DNA of 41,006 nucleotides from Hyphomicrobiaceae bacterium (GTDB lineage Bacteria; Pseudomonadota; Alphaproteobacteria; Rhizobiales; Hyphomicrobiaceae). The stretch is from assembly GCA_013141255.1 (NCBI GenBank), contig JABFRJ010000215.1, positions 1 through 41,006 of the forward strand. The letters are read 5' to 3'. The notes under the pieces were generated by a model. That model was given only the letters and a program-made list of their open reading frames with translations, searched no databases and was not told where the DNA came from. The translations under genes and the position numbers were made by a program. How positions within the stretch are numbered: the stretch's first letter is position 1; each line of letters starts with the position of its first letter. Below, piece by piece: positions 26,986-35,515 of this stretch.

Positions 26986-28447
26986 GGTCGCACCAGCCCG
27001 AATGGGACCACTATCAAAATTGCCGGTGTTTTATGAACTCACCAGCAGACGCGTGATTGTCGCGGGCGGAACCTCCGCAGCGGCGTGGAAAGCCGAGCTT
27101 CTGTTGGCTGCAGGTGCATCTGTGCAAGTCTATGCACAAGAAATTGGGGATGACATGGCGTCGCTACTTGCACGCGGCGCTGATCAAGGGGAGATAACGC
27201 ATCATGATAAACCATGGTCACTTGACGTCTTTGTCGGCGCGAGCCTTGCACTCGCGGATGCGGAAAGCGATGCCGAAGCTCAAGCCTTCTATTGCGCTGC
27301 ACGGGAAGTCGGCGTGCCTGTCAACGTCATTGACAAACCAGCCTTCTGCCAATTCCAATTCGGCGCCATCATCAATCGTTCGCCCGTTGTTGTTGCGGTC
27401 TCGACTGATGGGGCAGCACCGATCCTCGCCCAAGCCATCCGCCGTCGCATCGAAACTCTCCTCCCCCCTCAGCTCGCCCAATGGGCCGCGCTCGCCAAGT
27501 CATTGCGTGAACCTGTCATGGCGCGCTTACCCAAAGGGTCGGCGCGTCGTACATTCTGGGAAGCATTCACCGAACGCGCATTTGGCGCCGCCCCAACAAA
27601 TCTTGATCGCAGAACGCTCGACGACCTAATCCGTGACATTGCGACACAAGGCCCAGCAGCAGGCCGCGTGACTTTGGTCGGAGCAGGCCCAGGCGATGCG
27701 GAACTACTGACTCTCAAGGCCGTCCGCGCCCTGCAGTCAGCAGACATTGTATTGTACGACGATCTGGTTTCGGACGAAGTTCTGGAACTGGCGCGACGGG
27801 AAGCACACCGCATGATGGTTGGCAAACGCGGTGGACGAGAGAGCTGCAATCAAGACGACATAAACGCCCTGATGCTGAAACTCGCGCGTCAGGGCAAACA
27901 TGTTGTGCGTTTAAAAGCCGGTGACCCGATGATTTTCGGACGCGCGGGCGAAGAAATCCGGGAACTTCAGTCTGCGGGCATCGTTGTTGAGATCGTGCCT
28001 GGCATTACGGCTGCATCTGCGATGGCATCACGCCTCGGTGTTTCCCTCACGCATCGCGATTGCGCACAATCCGTGCGTTTTGTGACCGGCCATGCGCGTG
28101 ACGGTGGCTTCCCAGCCGACCTCGATTGGCGCGGATTGGCTGATAGCAAATCAACGCTGATCTTTTACATGGGCTCGCGAATGGCGTCAGCAATTTCGGA
28201 GCGCCTCGTGGCAGAAGGTCTATCGCCGGACACGGCCGTGGTCGTGGTTTCTGGTGTGTCACGTATCGATGAAGAACGCTGGATCGGAACGCTGCACGAT
28301 CTCGCGCACGGCGTGCAAACGATCAAAGGGGCACACCCAATCTTGATCGGAATCGGCGGAGTATTTACAGAGTTATCGAGCGCCAGTACCTGCTTAGCAG
28401 CATCCGCCCCATCCGGTTTCCGAAGCTCAGCGGCGCAGCAGCACTAA
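26945..28447 (+). CDS. cysG: Sirohaem synthase (uroporphyrin-III methyltransferase / precorrin-2 dehydrogenase / ferrochelatase)
   Basis: Makes sirohaem from uroporphyrinogen III for the nitrite reductase encoded upstream; 500 aa, close to the usual ~460-480. The N-terminal Rossmann dehydrogenase/chelatase module runs from VIVAGG (~residues 37-42) through VNVIDKPAFCQF. The C-terminal SAM methyltransferase starts at VTLVGAGPGDAELLTLKA and includes VRLKAGDPMIFGRAGEE and VPGITAASA. The start at 26945 is chosen for its strong GGGAGG seven bases upstream, although it overlaps nasA by 41 bases; ATG 27002 is the alternative. The NAD motif reads GGTSAAAWK instead of the more usual GGGxVAxRK, a mild oddity. 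Co-location with nirB explains its supply role. Confidence 0.93.
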   Translation: MSTQLQIQLRKPAEVAPARMGPLSKLPVFYELTSRRVIVAGGTSAAAWKAELLLAAGASVQVYAQEIGDDMASLLARGADQGEITHHDKPWSLDVFVGASLALADAESDAEAQAFYCAAREVGVPVNVIDKPAFCQFQFGAIINRSPVVVAVSTDGAAPILAQAIRRRIETLLPPQLAQWAALAKSLREPVMARLPKGSARRTFWEAFTERAFGAAPTNLDRRTLDDLIRDIATQGPAAGRVTLVGAGPGDAELLTLKAVRALQSADIVLYDDLVSDEVLELARREAHRMMVGKRGGRESCNQDDINALMLKLARQGKHVVRLKAGDPMIFGRAGEEIRELQSAGIVVEIVPGITAASAMASRLGVSLTHRDCAQSVRFVTGHARDGGFPADLDWRGLADSKSTLIFYMGSRMASAISERLVAEGLSPDTAVVVVSGVSRIDEERWIGTLHDLAHGVQTIKGAHPILIGIGGVFTELSSASTCLAASAPSGFRSSAAQQH

Positions 28448-28488
28448 GCCTGACCGCATTTGTGTTCATGCCCAGCATCACAGGGACA

Positions 28489-29028
28489 CTAAGACTTGTG
28501 CTGCTTGAGCGACAATCTTGCATTAAAAGCGACGAGAGCGGGAAAGACGACAAGCCACACTATACTCAAAGCTGCATACGCTTTCCAAGATGCGCCGATA
28601 ATCGAGAGCGCACCGAATTTTTCTCCCGTCGCATAGGCAAGCGGCCCGAGTATGACACCAAGCACACCTGCTTTACAGACGGCATGAGAACCCAGACGCT
28701 CCGCCGTCTGTGACACGGTTGCACCGAATGCAAGCCAGAGGGCAACGATCCACGGTGGCGCCATCGTACTCCCTTCAGGTGTAGCGCTGAAGTGAACAAA
28801 CCCGATCGCAGCGAGCGAGCTCTCGATGCAAGCGCCCGCAACACCTGCTGCCAAGATAAGTTTGACCTCTCCACTTGGCCAGTCCTTGGCCCAAAGGCTG
28901 GTGAAAATAAATAGGACCGCAGCGGCAACGCCTACTGAATTGTTGCCCCGCGCGGCACCGTAAGCGCACACAAACCAAACACCATTAAAGGCTAAGTACG
29001 TCAGGAGGCTCAGATAGGGCACGCACAC
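28489..29028 (-). CDS. DUF2878 membrane protein
   Basis: 179-aa integral membrane protein with about five or six hydrophobic segments and few charged residues; it matches the DUF2878 pattern (early FNGVWFVCAYGAARG, late WLVVFPALVAFNARL). It starts with GTG at 29028 (a second in-frame GTG is at 29022), 3 bases after the DUF2177 stop, so the two are co-transcribed. Function unknown. DUF2878 and DUF2177 often accompany the CFA-synthase/DUF1365/FAD-oxidase set found in this island, suggesting a part in membrane lipid change under light or oxidative stress. It converges with cysG, leaving about 40 bases between them. Confidence 0.75.
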   Translation of the reverse strand: MCVPYLSLLTYLAFNGVWFVCAYGAARGNNSVGVAAAVLFIFTSLWAKDWPSGEVKLILAAGVAGACIESSLAAIGFVHFSATPEGSTMAPPWIVALWLAFGATVSQTAERLGSHAVCKAGVLGVILGPLAYATGEKFGALSIIGASWKAYAALSIVWLVVFPALVAFNARLSLKQHKS

Positions 29029-29031
29029 GGG

Positions 29032-29427
29032 TTACGCCTGACGCCGCGTTGCGACCCAATAACCGACCAGCGCCGATATGGCCGACACTGCAGTCCCCCA
29101 AGCCATATCGATGGCAGCGAGTGTTGGTGTCCAGCCCTCGATGATCGCCAAGTTGGTGAGGTCAAAAGTCGCGTACGCAACCAATCCAAGTAAAGCGCCA
29201 TTGATCACTGCACGTTTGCTGGAGCGCTCAAGCAATGCAGGCCGGATCGCGAGCATGATGAGGCCAAAGCAAAATACGAAATAAAACAGCGCCACGGGAA
29301 CCAACTTCGGCACTCCCCGCATTACCCCACCGACGGTCGTTTGAAAAAGCTTAAGCGCCACAAGCACAATCCACACGGCATCCAATATGACAAACACAGC
29401 GAGCGTCGCGAAGAAAACAATGATCAT
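29032..29427 (-). CDS. DUF2177 membrane protein
   Basis: 131-aa membrane protein with four hydrophobic segments, matching DUF2177: FVILDAVWIVLVA near the start, GLVAYATFDLTNLAIIEGW centrally and the AWGTAVSAISALVGYWV ending. The start at 29427 (MIIVFF) is preferred over ATG 29454 and the further upstream 29487, because GGAG lies nine bases before it and the family begins at the first helix. It is the first gene of a two-gene operon with DUF2878, divergent from the RpoE-like sigma gene. The same divergent arrangement with ECF sigma factors supports control by that sigma. Its molecular job is unknown. Confidence 0.8.
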   Translation of the reverse strand: MIIVFFATLAVFVILDAVWIVLVALKLFQTTVGGVMRGVPKLVPVALFYFVFCFGLIMLAIRPALLERSSKRAVINGALLGLVAYATFDLTNLAIIEGWTPTLAAIDMAWGTAVSAISALVGYWVATRRQA

Positions 29428-29518
29428 CACAGCATTCTCCGTCGCAGGTTGCATGACCTCTGAATTACAAACGCTATCAGCCAACATTCAGATCACCTCA
29501 CCTGCGTTCATACGCCAG

Positions 29519-29547
29519 TGATCCAAGGCCCATCAAGACACGTACTT
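29519..29547 (+). promoter_or_regulatory. Putative RpoE-type ECF promoter of the sigma/anti-sigma operon
   Basis: TGATCC (29519-29524), an 18-base spacer and TACTT (29543-29547) resemble the alphaproteobacterial RpoE/ChrR promoter, whose -35 is TGATCC. The predicted start near 29555 lies just before GGAGG at 29561-29565 and the ATG at 29570, consistent with autoregulation. An identically spaced copy precedes the lipid operon at 35547-35572. Confidence 0.6.
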
Positions 29548-29569
29548 CTCACAGCTCGATGGAGGACCT

Positions 29570-30172
29570 ATGTTGCATTCTACGATCGCGCACCGGCCCG
29601 TTGGCTGGAAGTTGCGCAGGCCGTCTAGGGAAACCATGTCCGAGATACTCGTGCGGATAGCAACCGATCGCAGCGACGCTGCGTTTCGCATCCTATTTGA
29701 TGAATTTGGCCCGAAAGTGCGCACATATATGCTCAGACAAGGCGCCGATCCATCACTGGCAGATGAATTGGCCCAGGAGACGCTGCTGATGGTGTGGCGC
29801 AAGGCTGCGCTGTACTCCGCGGAAAAAGGCAGCCCCACGGCGTGGATTTATACAATTGCGCGCAATCTCCGCACAGATTTCATCCGTCGACAACGATCTT
29901 GGCATGAGTTGACCGACGAGCATGCGCAGTCGCTACCGTCGAACGAACCACCGACAGATGAGGTCGTCAGTGAACGTCAACGCGAAATGCGTGTACGCCG
30001 TGTGCTCAAGGATTTGCCGCCCGATCAACTCGACGTGGTCAACCTAGCGTTTATCGAGGGGCTATCACATGCAGAAATTGCGCAACAACTTTCCCTGCCA
30101 CTCGGCACCGTCAAATCGCGTATCCGCCTAGCCTATCAGAAACTGCGCACCTCTTTAGAGGATCTCAAATGA
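29570..30172 (+). CDS. rpoE: ECF sigma factor, RpoE/ECF11-like
   Basis: 200-aa sigma factor of the group held by ChrR-type anti-sigmas. Region 2 is visible as DAAFRILFDEFGPKVRTYMLRQGADPSLADELAQETLLMVWRKA (given here in summary at ~residues 37-80), and region 4 as the helix-turn-helix around HAEIAQQLSLPLGTVKSRI near the C-terminus. The start at 29570 has GGAGG four bases upstream; ATG 29636 (AGGG before it) would give 178 aa and is closer to the usual length, so the start is uncertain. Its stop overlaps the anti-sigma ATG (ATGA). In Rhodobacter the homologue answers singlet oxygen; the neighbouring lipid genes fit such a regulon. Confidence 0.88.
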   Translation: MLHSTIAHRPVGWKLRRPSRETMSEILVRIATDRSDAAFRILFDEFGPKVRTYMLRQGADPSLADELAQETLLMVWRKAALYSAEKGSPTAWIYTIARNLRTDFIRRQRSWHELTDEHAQSLPSNEPPTDEVVSERQREMRVRRVLKDLPPDQLDVVNLAFIEGLSHAEIAQQLSLPLGTVKSRIRLAYQKLRTSLEDLK

Positions 30173-30810
30173 GGCACGCGATCAAACATCACCCCGACGA
30201 TGCAACAATTGTCAGTTATGCGGCTGGTACACTCACAGAAGCATTGTCAGCCATTGTAGCAGCGCACATTTCGATGTGCCCGAGATGCCGCGATGAGGTC
30301 AAAGACCTCGAACTGCTTGGCGCGACGTTAATGTTGTCGACGAATGACATCGGCTCTCCACTCGCCGTTCCAACGGCTCCAGAAACGGTCGTTGTGGCCC
30401 AACCGAAACTGGAAACAGCGAACTCGGGCCTACCCATCCCAATAGCGAGAGCATATGGACTTTCCGCTGCGGCCATTCCGTGGAAGCGATTGGGCCCCGG
30501 AATTTGGCATCATCGATTGGCACTCAATCCCGGCGAGACGGGCGATCTACGCTTACTGCGCATCGGTCCGGGACGCCGGATGCCGGATCATGGGCACGGC
30601 GGCGCAGAACTGACGCTTGTCATCGACGGCGCCTATAGTGATGTAACCGGAATATACCGTCGCGGTGATATTCAGGATCTAGATGAAAGCATCGAACATC
30701 AGCCGATTGTCGATCAGGCCGCACCTTGCGTCTGCCTCATTGCGAGCGAACATCCAGCCCGCTTTAAAGGTCTATTCAGCCGACTATTTCAACCATGGAC
30801 CGGCATGTGA
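30169..30810 (+). CDS. chrR: ChrR-type zinc anti-sigma factor with cupin domain
   Basis: 213-aa cytoplasmic anti-sigma that binds and silences the adjacent sigma factor until a signal such as singlet oxygen. The N-terminal ZAS domain has H8, H33, C37 and C40 (HISMCPRC is the H-x3-C-x2-C motif), and the spacing back to H8 equals that of the zinc ligands reported for Rhodobacter ChrR. The C-terminal cupin (from ~residue 110) contains HGHGGAELTLVIDG, which supplies histidine/glutamate metal ligands. It overlaps rpoE by four bases and the following SDR gene by 16, so all three are one transcript. ChrR proteins lacking the cupin exist; this one is full length. Confidence 0.9.
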   Translation: MRHAIKHHPDDATIVSYAAGTLTEALSAIVAAHISMCPRCRDEVKDLELLGATLMLSTNDIGSPLAVPTAPETVVVAQPKLETANSGLPIPIARAYGLSAAAIPWKRLGPGIWHHRLALNPGETGDLRLLRIGPGRRMPDHGHGGAELTLVIDGAYSDVTGIYRRGDIQDLDESIEHQPIVDQAAPCVCLIASEHPARFKGLFSRLFQPWTGM

Positions 30811-31565
30811 TCAAAAACAGTACAGCTCTGCCCTGGAAGAGCGCATGGGTTACAGGCGCAAGCAGCGGAATTGGGCGAGATATTGCGATCAAGTTGGCGC
30901 AACGGGGCGTAAAAGTTGCGGCTTCCGCACGATCAATAGAAAGGCTCGAAGACCTTGCTCGAGCGCACGCCAACATCCACGCCTTCCCCGTCGATGTAAC
31001 GTCGCGTGACCAGATGGGCGAGACAGCTGCGCGCATTCTTACCGCGTTTGGAATACTCGACTTGGCAATTTTGAATGCTGGCACTTGGGAGCCACGTCGA
31101 GCGCGCGATTACGACGCAACAGCCGCAGCTAGATCGATGGCCGTCAACTATCTCGGCATGGCCAATGCACTTGAACCATTGATCCCGCACATGATCGAAC
31201 GACGTGACGGGCAACTAGCTTTGGTCGGTTCTGTCGCAGGCTATCGAGGTTTACCCATGGCCTCCGCCTATGCGCCGAGCAAAGCTGCCGTGATTAGCCT
31301 CGCTGAAGTCCTGCGGTTAGAACTCGCGCCACTTGGAGTAACCGTAAGTCTCGTCAATCCGGGCTTCGTCAATACGCCGATGACATCTGTAAATGCGTTT
31401 CCTATGCCATTTCTAATCGAATCTGATGATGCTGCCGAGCGCATAATAAGCGGCCTGATACGCGGAAAATTCGAGATCGCGTTCCCGCTACAGCTTGTCG
31501 TATTGTTGAAAATTCTGCGTCTTTTGCCGAACAGTCTTTATCTCCGTATAGCGAGCCGTCTATGA
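30795..31565 (+). CDS. Short-chain dehydrogenase/reductase (SDR)
   Basis: 256-aa NAD(P)-dependent oxidoreductase of the classical SDR family. Motifs: VTGASSGIGRDIA (cofactor glycine motif near the N-terminus), ILNAG, and the catalytic Ser with YAPSK (Tyr-x3-Lys). The C-terminus is hydrophobic (FEIAFPLQLVVLLKILRLLP), hinting at membrane attachment and a lipid-like substrate. It starts within the end of chrR (16-base overlap), so it is directly under the RpoE promoter. SDRs of this sort recur beside the DUF1365/CFA-synthase set. The substrate is not predictable from sequence. Confidence 0.88.
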   Translation: MDRHVIKNSTALPWKSAWVTGASSGIGRDIAIKLAQRGVKVAASARSIERLEDLARAHANIHAFPVDVTSRDQMGETAARILTAFGILDLAILNAGTWEPRRARDYDATAAARSMAVNYLGMANALEPLIPHMIERRDGQLALVGSVAGYRGLPMASAYAPSKAAVISLAEVLRLELAPLGVTVSLVNPGFVNTPMTSVNAFPMPFLIESDDAAERIISGLIRGKFEIAFPLQLVVLLKILRLLPNSLYLRIASRL

Positions 31566-31569
31566 ACGT

Positions 31570-32082
31570 CTAGGCCTGGACAACCGTCCCGCTCTCCTGG
31601 TCCTGTTCCGCAACACGATGGAAGAACAAGGATAGCTCGCCAAGCTTCACCCCCCATTTGCTCATCGTTGCACGATTGATCGCGATCCCATCACCCGTGC
31701 GGTATATCCGGTCGTCAAATCTAACGACGATCACGCGCGTACTCAGAGCCAATCGAAACTGATACGACATTACAATGCTGTCAGAATCACAACGCCCAAG
31801 CGCCACGCCAACACAATCAGGACAGGTCGCTTTAAATCGCCCTGTGCCCAACGGCTCGACCAGCCACGTCCGCTTCTCCGTCGCTCCAGTGTCATAGGCA
31901 AAGAGCTCTTCAAGTACAAAAATCTGCTCGCGCCACGAACCGTGCATCTCAACACTGATACGCCGACGCAAACGTCCGAACCGGTCTTCAAAAATACCCC
32001 ACGCACGCGTACGACCCAAAAAAAATTCTGTAAACTCAAAAATAGTTTGGTGATCGGTCGACTGCGTCGAGTTATTTGGCAT
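31570..32082 (-). CDS. DUF3833 (lipocalin-like) family protein
   Basis: 170-aa protein matching DUF3833: FEFTEFFLGRTRAWGIFEDRFG at the start, then beta-strand-rich sequence with RRISVEMHG and a WLVEPLGTGRFKATC block. The start at 32082 (MPNNST) is preferred to the 5'-extended frame, since the extension lies inside the methyltransferase gene in another frame and is not family-like. It overlaps the end of the methyltransferase gene by 11 bases and ends the four-gene operon; its stop is 4 bases from the convergent SDR stop. No clear lipoprotein signal is present in this copy, unlike some relatives. It may bind a lipid; function unknown. Confidence 0.78.
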   Translation of the reverse strand: MPNNSTQSTDHQTIFEFTEFFLGRTRAWGIFEDRFGRLRRRISVEMHGSWREQIFVLEELFAYDTGATEKRTWLVEPLGTGRFKATCPDCVGVALGRCDSDSIVMSYQFRLALSTRVIVVRFDDRIYRTGDGIAINRATMSKWGVKLGELSLFFHRVAEQDQESGTVVQA

Positions 32083-33376
32083 CGAATATTGCCCCTTCTG
32101 CGCAACTGCGGTGGGCAGACCTTTGCGGCTTGCGCATGCGGTAGATCCCGACATCAACCCACCCGCTTTCAAAGCCAACCTCGCAGTAATCGAGATAGTA
32201 CAGCCACATCCGCCGGAAACGCTCGTTAAAGCCAAGGTCAGAGATGTGTGGCCAAGCCGCCAGAAAACGCATGCGCCATTCAGCGAGGGTTAATGCATAG
32301 GATTGCCCGAACTGCTCAACGCGCTCAAACGTCAGCCCAGATTGCTCGGCAAACTGTTGCATGATCTCGATAGTTGGCAACATGCCGCCAGGAAAGATGT
32401 AGCGCTGAATAAAATCGGGGTTATTGCGATAGTGCTCAAATGCGTCACTGCGGATCGTTATCGCCTGGATCACGGCCACTCCGCCAGGTGCAAGTCGATC
32501 TGATAACGTCTCGAAATATGTCGACCAATTCTCTTCGCCGACAGCCTCGATCATTTCAATCGATACAATGCGGTCAAAAGTCCCTGTCGTGCGCCGATAG
32601 TCTTCGAAGCAGACCTCGGAACACTCAGAAACACCCGCCAATGACAGACGATGTCGGGTCGCTCTAAGCTGCTGCTCCGAGATCGTAATTGCGCGCACAT
32701 GTGCACCGGCGTTGGCCGCAGCCTCTGCCATTGCGCCCCATCCACACCCAATTTCAAGTAGGGCATGCTTCGGGGCCAGTTCTAACGCGGCGAGGACGGC
32801 ATCAAGCTTTGTCAGTTGTGCATCCTCAAGCGACTGTGTCGCCTCCCGAAAAATGCCGCTAGAGTAAAGCAAGCTAGGATCAAGCCAAAGGCCGTAAAAG
32901 TCATTCCCCAAATCATAATGGTCAGCAATATTGCGACGGCTGCCAGCAATACTATTTCTTCTACGATTATGAAACCTGCGATCCTGGCCGCGTGTATCAT
33001 TGAAACGCGGTCGTGCACGCACCAGAGCTTGCTCGTTGGCAAGATAGAAGGCAAACACGGCGCGAAGATCCGCCGTATCAATATGACCGTCCATGTAGGC
33101 CTCGGCAAACCCAAGCGCGCCACGCCGAGCAATCGCCCATAAAGCTCGGTACGAGTACAATGTCAGCTTGGGCGCCAGCAACTTCGATTGATCCCCCACG
33201 ACCGCAGACGCCATCGACGGCAAAATCAATTGAAGCGCCCCAATGCCGTATTGCCGCATCACGCGGTCAATGGCTTTTAGAATAGCGCGATCCAAACATC
33301 GCAATGCTTTTGTGCTTAGACCGTGAACTTGATCAGAACCACCGGTCGTTTTCGTTGCAACACCCTCGTTACGCAT
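32072..33376 (-). CDS. Cyclopropane-fatty-acyl-phospholipid synthase-like SAM methyltransferase
   Basis: 434-aa enzyme that adds a methyl or methylene carbon to unsaturated fatty-acyl chains of membrane phospholipids. It has the CFA-synthase N-terminal lipid-binding region (~1-120), NIADHYDLGNDFYGLWLDPSLLYSSG, the SAM-binding LEIGCGWGAMAEAAANAG, then FDRIVSIEMIEAVGEENW and YIFPGGMLPT, all typical. The start at 33376 (MRNEGV) overlaps the DUF1365 stop by 8 bases; a longer frame to 33433 is unlikely. In this operon, with a FAD oxidase and DUF1365, it may make a methylated acyl chain that is oxidised further, rather than plain cyclopropane. Expression is expected to follow the RpoE/ChrR pair. 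Confidence 0.88.
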   Translation of the reverse strand: MRNEGVATKTTGGSDQVHGLSTKALRCLDRAILKAIDRVMRQYGIGALQLILPSMASAVVGDQSKLLAPKLTLYSYRALWAIARRGALGFAEAYMDGHIDTADLRAVFAFYLANEQALVRARPRFNDTRGQDRRFHNRRRNSIAGSRRNIADHYDLGNDFYGLWLDPSLLYSSGIFREATQSLEDAQLTKLDAVLAALELAPKHALLEIGCGWGAMAEAAANAGAHVRAITISEQQLRATRHRLSLAGVSECSEVCFEDYRRTTGTFDRIVSIEMIEAVGEENWSTYFETLSDRLAPGGVAVIQAITIRSDAFEHYRNNPDFIQRYIFPGGMLPTIEIMQQFAEQSGLTFERVEQFGQSYALTLAEWRMRFLAAWPHISDLGFNERFRRMWLYYLDYCEVGFESGWVDVGIYRMRKPQRSAHRSCAEGAIFDAK

Positions 33377-34166
33377 GTCGCGGTGCCCCACCTGCTGGAT
33401 CGACAAGAACATAGGAATAAGCCGGCGACACACGACGCTCTTTGATCGGCACCCCCTTCAGCCAAAGTTTGAGGGCTTCGAGGTGAATTGCAGTCATCAC
33501 CTTCATCGTCATCAAAGGATAGCGCAGCACGAGGTCGGCAATCGCCATGTCGGTTATTGGTCGACGCCGCCCACGGAAGTGGGTTTTAAGAATTGGCAGC
33601 CCGTTCTCACGGAAGTTAACGCCAATGACGACACGCTCACCCGGCGGAAGAGCATGAAAACCATATTGACCGGCCGACGCAGTGAACGGCGAGACGTAAA
33701 GCTCCTTTTGGCACGATTGTGAAATAGCATCTCCCGACGTCAAAACCGGTATGACGTAACTCTTGCGCTCACCCATCGTATTCGAGACTTCGTAGATCAC
33801 GGCGCCGATCTGATCCGTAGAATCTTTGCAAAAGTAGACACTCAACGGGTTGAAGACATATCCGAACAACCGTGGATAGCAGACCAGATCTATGCGCGAC
33901 GCAAACCGATCCAGTCCAATTTCACGCAACATTAGACGTACCTTGTCGCCAATGCTGCCTACGCCTGGCGCCCCAAGATCGCGGTCGTAGACACTGACCA
34001 CATTTCTCCGATTGCGCGAGAATACGCGCAAGTACTTATCCAATCGTTCGATTTCATCGACATCCAAACACAATGTAAAGACGCGATAGGAAAATCCGTT
34101 CACCACCGGTGACAGCCGTCTGTGAACGACGATGCCCTCATAGATACTGGAACGGAATTGGTTCAT
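33369..34166 (-). CDS. DUF1365 family protein
   Basis: 265-aa protein of the DUF1365 (COG3496) family. It opens SSIYEGIVVHRRLSPVVNGFSYRVFTLCLDVDEI and contains YPRLFGYVFNPLSVYFC and YEVSNTMGERKSYV, all highly typical. No signal peptide or membrane segment is obvious. Its start overlaps the FAD-oxidase stop by four bases and its end overlaps the methyltransferase start by 8, so it is translationally coupled on both sides. The biochemical activity is not established to my knowledge; its constant company with a CFA-like methyltransferase and a FAD oxidase indicates a step in fatty-acyl modification. Confidence 0.88.
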   Translation of the reverse strand: MNQFRSSIYEGIVVHRRLSPVVNGFSYRVFTLCLDVDEIERLDKYLRVFSRNRRNVVSVYDRDLGAPGVGSIGDKVRLMLREIGLDRFASRIDLVCYPRLFGYVFNPLSVYFCKDSTDQIGAVIYEVSNTMGERKSYVIPVLTSGDAISQSCQKELYVSPFTASAGQYGFHALPPGERVVIGVNFRENGLPILKTHFRGRRRPITDMAIADLVLRYPLMTMKVMTAIHLEALKLWLKGVPIKERRVSPAYSYVLVDPAGGAPRHA

Positions 34167-35515
34167 TCCGCAGCCTCTCGATCACGGCTTTCATCGGACT
34201 GCATGTGTGGGCGCGCATGGATGCGACACGATTCATTATTGATCGTCCAAGGCCGTCGCACACCACCTATAGCTTCAGCCGCCGCTAGTCCCGCCTGCAG
34301 ACCATCTTCGTGGAACCCGTATCCGAAGTAGCTACCGCAATACCAAGTCTGGCGCTGCCCCTGCAGACGCCATAACTCTCGTTGAGCTCTCATGGCTGAC
34401 TGATCGAACATTGGGTGCGCGTAGTCAAAAGTCGCAATGACTTTTTCAGGCAACAGCGCTTGATCAGGATTTAGGCTTACAAATAAATCCGAAGCGCCTG
34501 CTCCCAACGGTTGAAGCTTATTCATCCAATATGTCACTGCCAGTGCACTGTCGATACCAGTGCCGTGGCTGATATAATTCCAACTCGACCAGATCCGTCG
34601 TATCCGAGGCATCAAACCCACGTCGGAATGCAGCACCGCACGGTTTTTTATGTACCGGAATGCACCCAACGTCGTGGCCTCGTCCGGGCTCGGGTCGACC
34701 AACAGCGCCAATGCGTCGTCTGCGTGTGTAGCGATCACACACGCATCAAACAGCCGATCCCCATTTAATGTCGAGACGACGACGCCATTTGGGCTGCGCG
34801 CCACGCGTTGCACCGGTTCACCAAGTCTCACGGTGCCGTTGAAGTCTGCAAGTAACCGACGGACGTACTCGCGACTGCCACCAACAACCGTGCGCCATTG
34901 CGGCCGGTCCTTGACTTGCAATAGGCCATGATTTGCAAAGAACCGCACAAATGCGGAGATAGGAAAATCGAGCACACCGCATGAGGGCGTCGACCAAATC
35001 GCAGCCGCCATAGGCAGAATATGCCGCGTCACGAACGCATCTGAATACCCTTCGGCGGCCAGGTATTGCCCTAGCGTTCGCTGATCATCGTGCCTGCTGG
35101 CCGCCAAGGCCACCGCTTCACGAAAGAACCTAAAAATATCGCAGATCATGCGCCAATGTGATGGTCGAAAAAAATTCGTCGGCTGCCCAAACAGCGTCGC
35201 AAGACCAGTTCCAGCATACTCGTATGCCCCGTCATCCAGCGAAACAGCAAAACTCATCTCAGCCTCCGTGGTCGGAACCTTAAGATGATCAAACAGAGCA
35301 ATCAGATTGGGGTAGCTGGCCACATTATAGACTATAAAGCCGGTATCGACCGGCACAGTTCGCGCGCCGCCGGGCACGTCACAAGTGTTACTGTGCCCTC
35401 CAGCCCTGCCTTCGGCTTCGAACAAAGTAACATCGTAATGCTTTGCCAACAACCACGCGGCCGACAAACCCGATATGCCACTGCCAACAACGGCAATTGA
35501 TTTTCGCGACCGCAT
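34163..35515 (-). CDS. FAD/NAD(P)-binding amine-oxidase-like protein (COG2907 type)
   Basis: 450-aa flavoprotein. The dinucleotide-binding motif is at the very N-terminus (AVVGSGISGLSAAWLLAKHYDVTLFEAEGR), followed by GGHSNTC and VDTGFIVYN, typical of the amine oxidase/desaturase fold. The C-terminal flavin-contact area includes WYCGSYFGYGFHEDGLQAGLAAAEAI. It leads a minus-strand operon (FAD oxidase, DUF1365, methyltransferase, DUF3833) with four-base overlaps. A TGATCC-N18-TA promoter lies just upstream. It probably oxidises or desaturates the acyl chain altered by the methyltransferase; polyamine or amino-acid oxidation is unlikely in this context. Confidence 0.86.
   Translation of the reverse strand: MRSRKSIAVVGSGISGLSAAWLLAKHYDVTLFEAEGRAGGHSNTCDVPGGARTVPVDTGFIVYNVASYPNLIALFDHLKVPTTEAEMSFAVSLDDGAYEYAGTGLATLFGQPTNFFRPSHWRMICDIFRFFREAVALAASRHDDQRTLGQYLAAEGYSDAFVTRHILPMAAAIWSTPSCGVLDFPISAFVRFFANHGLLQVKDRPQWRTVVGGSREYVRRLLADFNGTVRLGEPVQRVARSPNGVVVSTLNGDRLFDACVIATHADDALALLVDPSPDEATTLGAFRYIKNRAVLHSDVGLMPRIRRIWSSWNYISHGTGIDSALAVTYWMNKLQPLGAGASDLFVSLNPDQALLPEKVIATFDYAHPMFDQSAMRAQRELWRLQGQRQTWYCGSYFGYGFHEDGLQAGLAAAEAIGGVRRPWTINNESCRIHARPHMQSDESRDREAAE

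Noticed and set aside
29490-29495. TGATCT on the minus strand as an RpoE promoter for DUF2177/DUF2878
   Set aside because: The -35 is one base off and no TA-starting -10 occurs at 18 bases, so it was not annotated as a promoter.
32083-32235. N-terminal extension of the DUF3833 protein
   Set aside because: The extension lies within the methyltransferase gene in another frame and is not like the family; MPNNST at 32082 starts just before the conserved block.
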